Position numbers and translations under genes: made by a program
Part shown: in pieces, positions 53,935 through 55,841 of the stretch
Numbering within the stretch: position 1 is the stretch's first letter
Layout: each line of letters begins with the position of its first letter
The notes under the pieces: model-generated
What the model was told of the DNA's origin: nothing
What the model saw: the letters and a program-made list of their open reading frames with translations, nothing else
Databases searched by the model: none
NCBI GenBank assembly: GCA_002412495.1
Contig: DHVE01000144.1
Coordinates: 1 to 55,841, forward strand
Source: Betaproteobacteria bacterium UBA5216
GTDB taxonomy: Bacteria; Pseudomonadota; Gammaproteobacteria; Burkholderiales; SG8-41
DNA length: 55,841 bases
Reading direction: 5' to 3'

Positions 53935-54834
53935 CTACTTTAGTCGCGGATTCAAAACATCCCGCAATTGATCCCCGACCAGATTAATTGCGACGATGGT
54001 CAGCAGCAACGCCAGCCCCGGAAAAAAACTGATCCAGTATTTGCCCGACAGCAGATGGGTGAATCCGTTGGAGATCAGCAGTCCGAGCGATGGCGAGGTG
54101 ATTGGCATGCCCAGCCCTAAAAACGACAACGTGGCTTCGAGCGCAATCGCGTGCGCGACCTGCACGGTGGCGACCACGATCAGCGGCGGCAGCACGTTGG
54201 GCATGATGTGGCGCAGCACGATGCGCACGGGGCTATAGCCCAGGCACACGGCGGCATCGACGTATTCCTTGCGTTTTTCCACCAGCGCCGCGCCGCGCAC
54301 GGTGCGCGCGTAGTAGGCCCACTGCACGGTGATCAGCGCGACGACGATTTTATCCACGCCTTGTCCAAGTATCGCGAGCAGGATCAGCGCAATCAAAATC
54401 GCCGGGAACGACAATTGAAGGTCGACCACGCGCATGATGATCGCGTCGGTCCAGCCCCCCACGTAGGCGGCGATGAGTCCGGCGACGATGCCGATGGCGA
54501 GCGCGACCACGGTGGACAGCACCCCGACACCAAGGCTGATGCGCAGGCCGTGAAAAATCGCAGAGAGCATGTCGCGGCCCTGATCGTCGGTGCCGAGCAG
54601 GAAGGTCCAGCCCATACTGCTCTTGCTGCCGGGCGCCAACTTGCTGTCCATGATGTCGAGTTGCGCGAGGTCGTACGGATTCTGCGGCGAGATCAGCGGC
54701 GCGCAGATCGCGACGGCAAGGATCAGTAATAACACGATCAGCGCGGCGACCGCGACGCGGCTACGCGCGTAACTCGTGGCGAATTCGCGCAGCGGCGAGG
54801 CCGCAGGCAGCACGGCGGCGCTTGAGACAGTCAC
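53935..54834 (-). CDS. Dipeptide/oligopeptide-type ABC transporter permease (DppC-like)
   Basis: 299 residues. An N-terminal TM segment (about 28-52) and the ISPQNPYDLAQLD periplasmic region precede LLGTDDQGRDMLSAIFHG, the DppC/OppC hallmark. The EAA loop reads EKRKEYVDAAVCLGYSPVRIVLRHIMPN. There are about six membrane helices. It overlaps the DppB-like gene by 4 bp. The receptor and ATPases are probably outside the window. Substrates of this family include peptides, nickel and glutathione; not determinable here. Confidence 0.95.
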   Translation of the reverse strand: MTVSSAAVLPAASPLREFATSYARSRVAVAALIVLLLILAVAICAPLISPQNPYDLAQLDIMDSKLAPGSKSSMGWTFLLGTDDQGRDMLSAIFHGLRISLGVGVLSTVVALAIGIVAGLIAAYVGGWTDAIIMRVVDLQLSFPAILIALILLAILGQGVDKIVVALITVQWAYYARTVRGAALVEKRKEYVDAAVCLGYSPVRIVLRHIMPNVLPPLIVVATVQVAHAIALEATLSFLGLGMPITSPSLGLLISNGFTHLLSGKYWISFFPGLALLLTIVAINLVGDQLRDVLNPRLK

Positions 54835-55808
54835 GCGCGCGCTCCCGATACCCGCACACGGGGATCCAGGGTGGTGTACAGGATGTCAACTGCCAAGTTG
54901 ATGATTATAAAAAGAAAAACGATAATCATCAGATAGGCCACAATCACCGGCCGATCCAGCACATTGATCGAATCGATCAGCAGTTTGCCCATGCCCGGCC
55001 ACGCGAAAACCGATTCGGTGATGATGGCGAATGCAATCAGCGAACCAAATTCCAAGCCGACCACGGTGACGATCGGAATCAAAATATTCTTCAGCACATG
55101 AACGGACACCACGCGCTTTTCCGGCACGCCCTTGGCACGCGCAAAACGCACGTAGTCCTGCACCATCGCTTCACGCGTGCCCGCGCGCGTGAGCCGGATC
55201 AACAACGACAGCTTGAACAGCGCAAGATTGGTGGCGGGCATCAGCAGATGTTTCAAACCGTCCCACGTGAACAGGCTCAATTGCAAACCGAAAAATTCGA
55301 TGGTCTCGCCGCGTCCGGTCGATGGCAGCCATCCCAGCCATACCGAAAAAATCATGATCAGCATCAGCCCCACCCAGAACGTCGGCAGCGAAAAGCCGAG
55401 AATTGATCCGGCCATGATGCTTTTTGCAGCGAAGGAATGGGGCTTCAGACCCGCCCACAAACCCAGCGGCAGGCCGATAACGATGGCGATGATCATGGCG
55501 ACCAGCGCCAGTTCCACCGTGGCGGGCATGCGCTGCAGGATCAACTGCATCGCCGGGATGTTGGAGGCGAATGATTTGCCGAGATCGCCGGTGAAGGCCG
55601 CGCTGATAAAGCTCCAGTACTGCACCCACACCGGTTTGTCTAGACCGAGTGCCGCGGTGACGCGCACAATCTCAGCCTGATCCGCCTGCGGATTGATGAG
55701 GATATCCACCGGGTTGCCAATGGCGTAGACGCCGACAAATACCAGCGCCGACATGACCAGCAGTGCGAGCAGGCTTTGGGCGAGGCGGCGGAAGATGAAA
55801 GCAGTCAT
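54831..55808 (-). CDS. Dipeptide/oligopeptide-type ABC transporter permease (DppB-like)
   Basis: 325 residues. The N-terminal MTAFIFRRLAQSLLALLVMSALVF and the LGLDKPVWVQYW segment are standard for DppB. The EAA loop is TREAMVQDYVRFARAKGVPEKRVVSVHVLKN. It starts 33 bp from the window end, so a binding-protein gene probably precedes it outside. It forms the membrane pore with the DppC-like protein. Confidence 0.95.
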   Translation of the reverse strand: MTAFIFRRLAQSLLALLVMSALVFVGVYAIGNPVDILINPQADQAEIVRVTAALGLDKPVWVQYWSFISAAFTGDLGKSFASNIPAMQLILQRMPATVELALVAMIIAIVIGLPLGLWAGLKPHSFAAKSIMAGSILGFSLPTFWVGLMLIMIFSVWLGWLPSTGRGETIEFFGLQLSLFTWDGLKHLLMPATNLALFKLSLLIRLTRAGTREAMVQDYVRFARAKGVPEKRVVSVHVLKNILIPIVTVVGLEFGSLIAFAIITESVFAWPGMGKLLIDSINVLDRPVIVAYLMIIVFLFIIINLAVDILYTTLDPRVRVSGARA

Positions 55809-55841
55809 TTCTTAAAGTATGAAGGTGGAAGGATGAGGTAT

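Overview
The window looks like a chromosomal segment of a GC-rich betaproteobacterium, most likely Burkholderiales. The main reason is five intact tripartite-tricarboxylate (Bug/TctC-type) solute receptors plus a sixth broken one, with no TctA/TctB membrane genes beside them. The OxyR, KatG, RhlE, TypA and CO-dehydrogenase-type genes fit the same origin. I found no rRNA, tRNA, CRISPR array, integrase or insertion sequence. Assignments rest on reading motifs in the translations; no database search was run.

Layout. 1-4.2 kb: the 3' end of a UGSC-type (seleno)protein gene cut by the window edge, with a bacterial SECIS-like hairpin just after the putative Sec codon, then a Cys-rich partner, a Bug receptor, a TauD-like dioxygenase and a second Bug receptor. 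4.5-9.5 kb: a YheS-like ABC-F ATPase, an MFS transporter and the first of three unusual NCS2 permeases. 9.7-11.9 kb: an SPFH protein with a C-terminal excisionase-like HTH and a double zinc-ribbon membrane partner. 12.3-13.4 kb: two unrecognised genes of different base composition. 13.7-20.6 kb: a peroxide-defence block (rubrerythrin, rubredoxin, KatG, rubredoxin reductase) with OxyR, a flavin hydroxylase and a strong candidate OxyR operator. 20.7-24.6 kb: a sulfatase-Bug-sulfatase operon. 25-29.2 kb: a repeat protein, a leucine-rich-repeat protein, an ABC-type receptor, a Bug fragment and an RraA-like protein. 29.3-31.7 kb: an IlvD/Edd sugar-acid dehydratase and a SET-domain methyltransferase.

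The most interesting region is 31.8-42.1 kb. It holds nearly all parts of a partner-switching phosphorelay: an RsbW-type kinase, two STAS antagonists, an FHA-SpoIIE/PP2C phosphatase and a Hanks-type membrane Ser/Thr kinase. Two NCS2 permeases are interleaved with them, each with a C-terminal extension of about 119 residues that resembles a degenerate RsbW-like ATPase domain. The orphan permease at 7.8 kb carries the same extension. All three have lost the residues that normally contact nucleobases in NCS2 carriers. SulP/SLC26 carriers, which share the NCS2 fold, carry a STAS domain in this place; here the permease carries an RsbW-like partner and the STAS protein is encoded separately next door. 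I infer a membrane transporter or transceptor wired into partner switching. The kinase operon continues into a LysM-polysaccharide deacetylase and a TPR lipoprotein, which suggests an envelope-related output. No sigma factor is in the window.

The right end holds a group II truncated haemoglobin, TypA/BipA, an RhlE-type RNA helicase with a long leader, a Bug receptor with a clear terminator, a three-subunit molybdenum hydroxylase with a UbiD-type decarboxylase and a Bug receptor (probably an aromatic or heteroaromatic acid pathway), and two dipeptide-type ABC permease genes that run off the edge.
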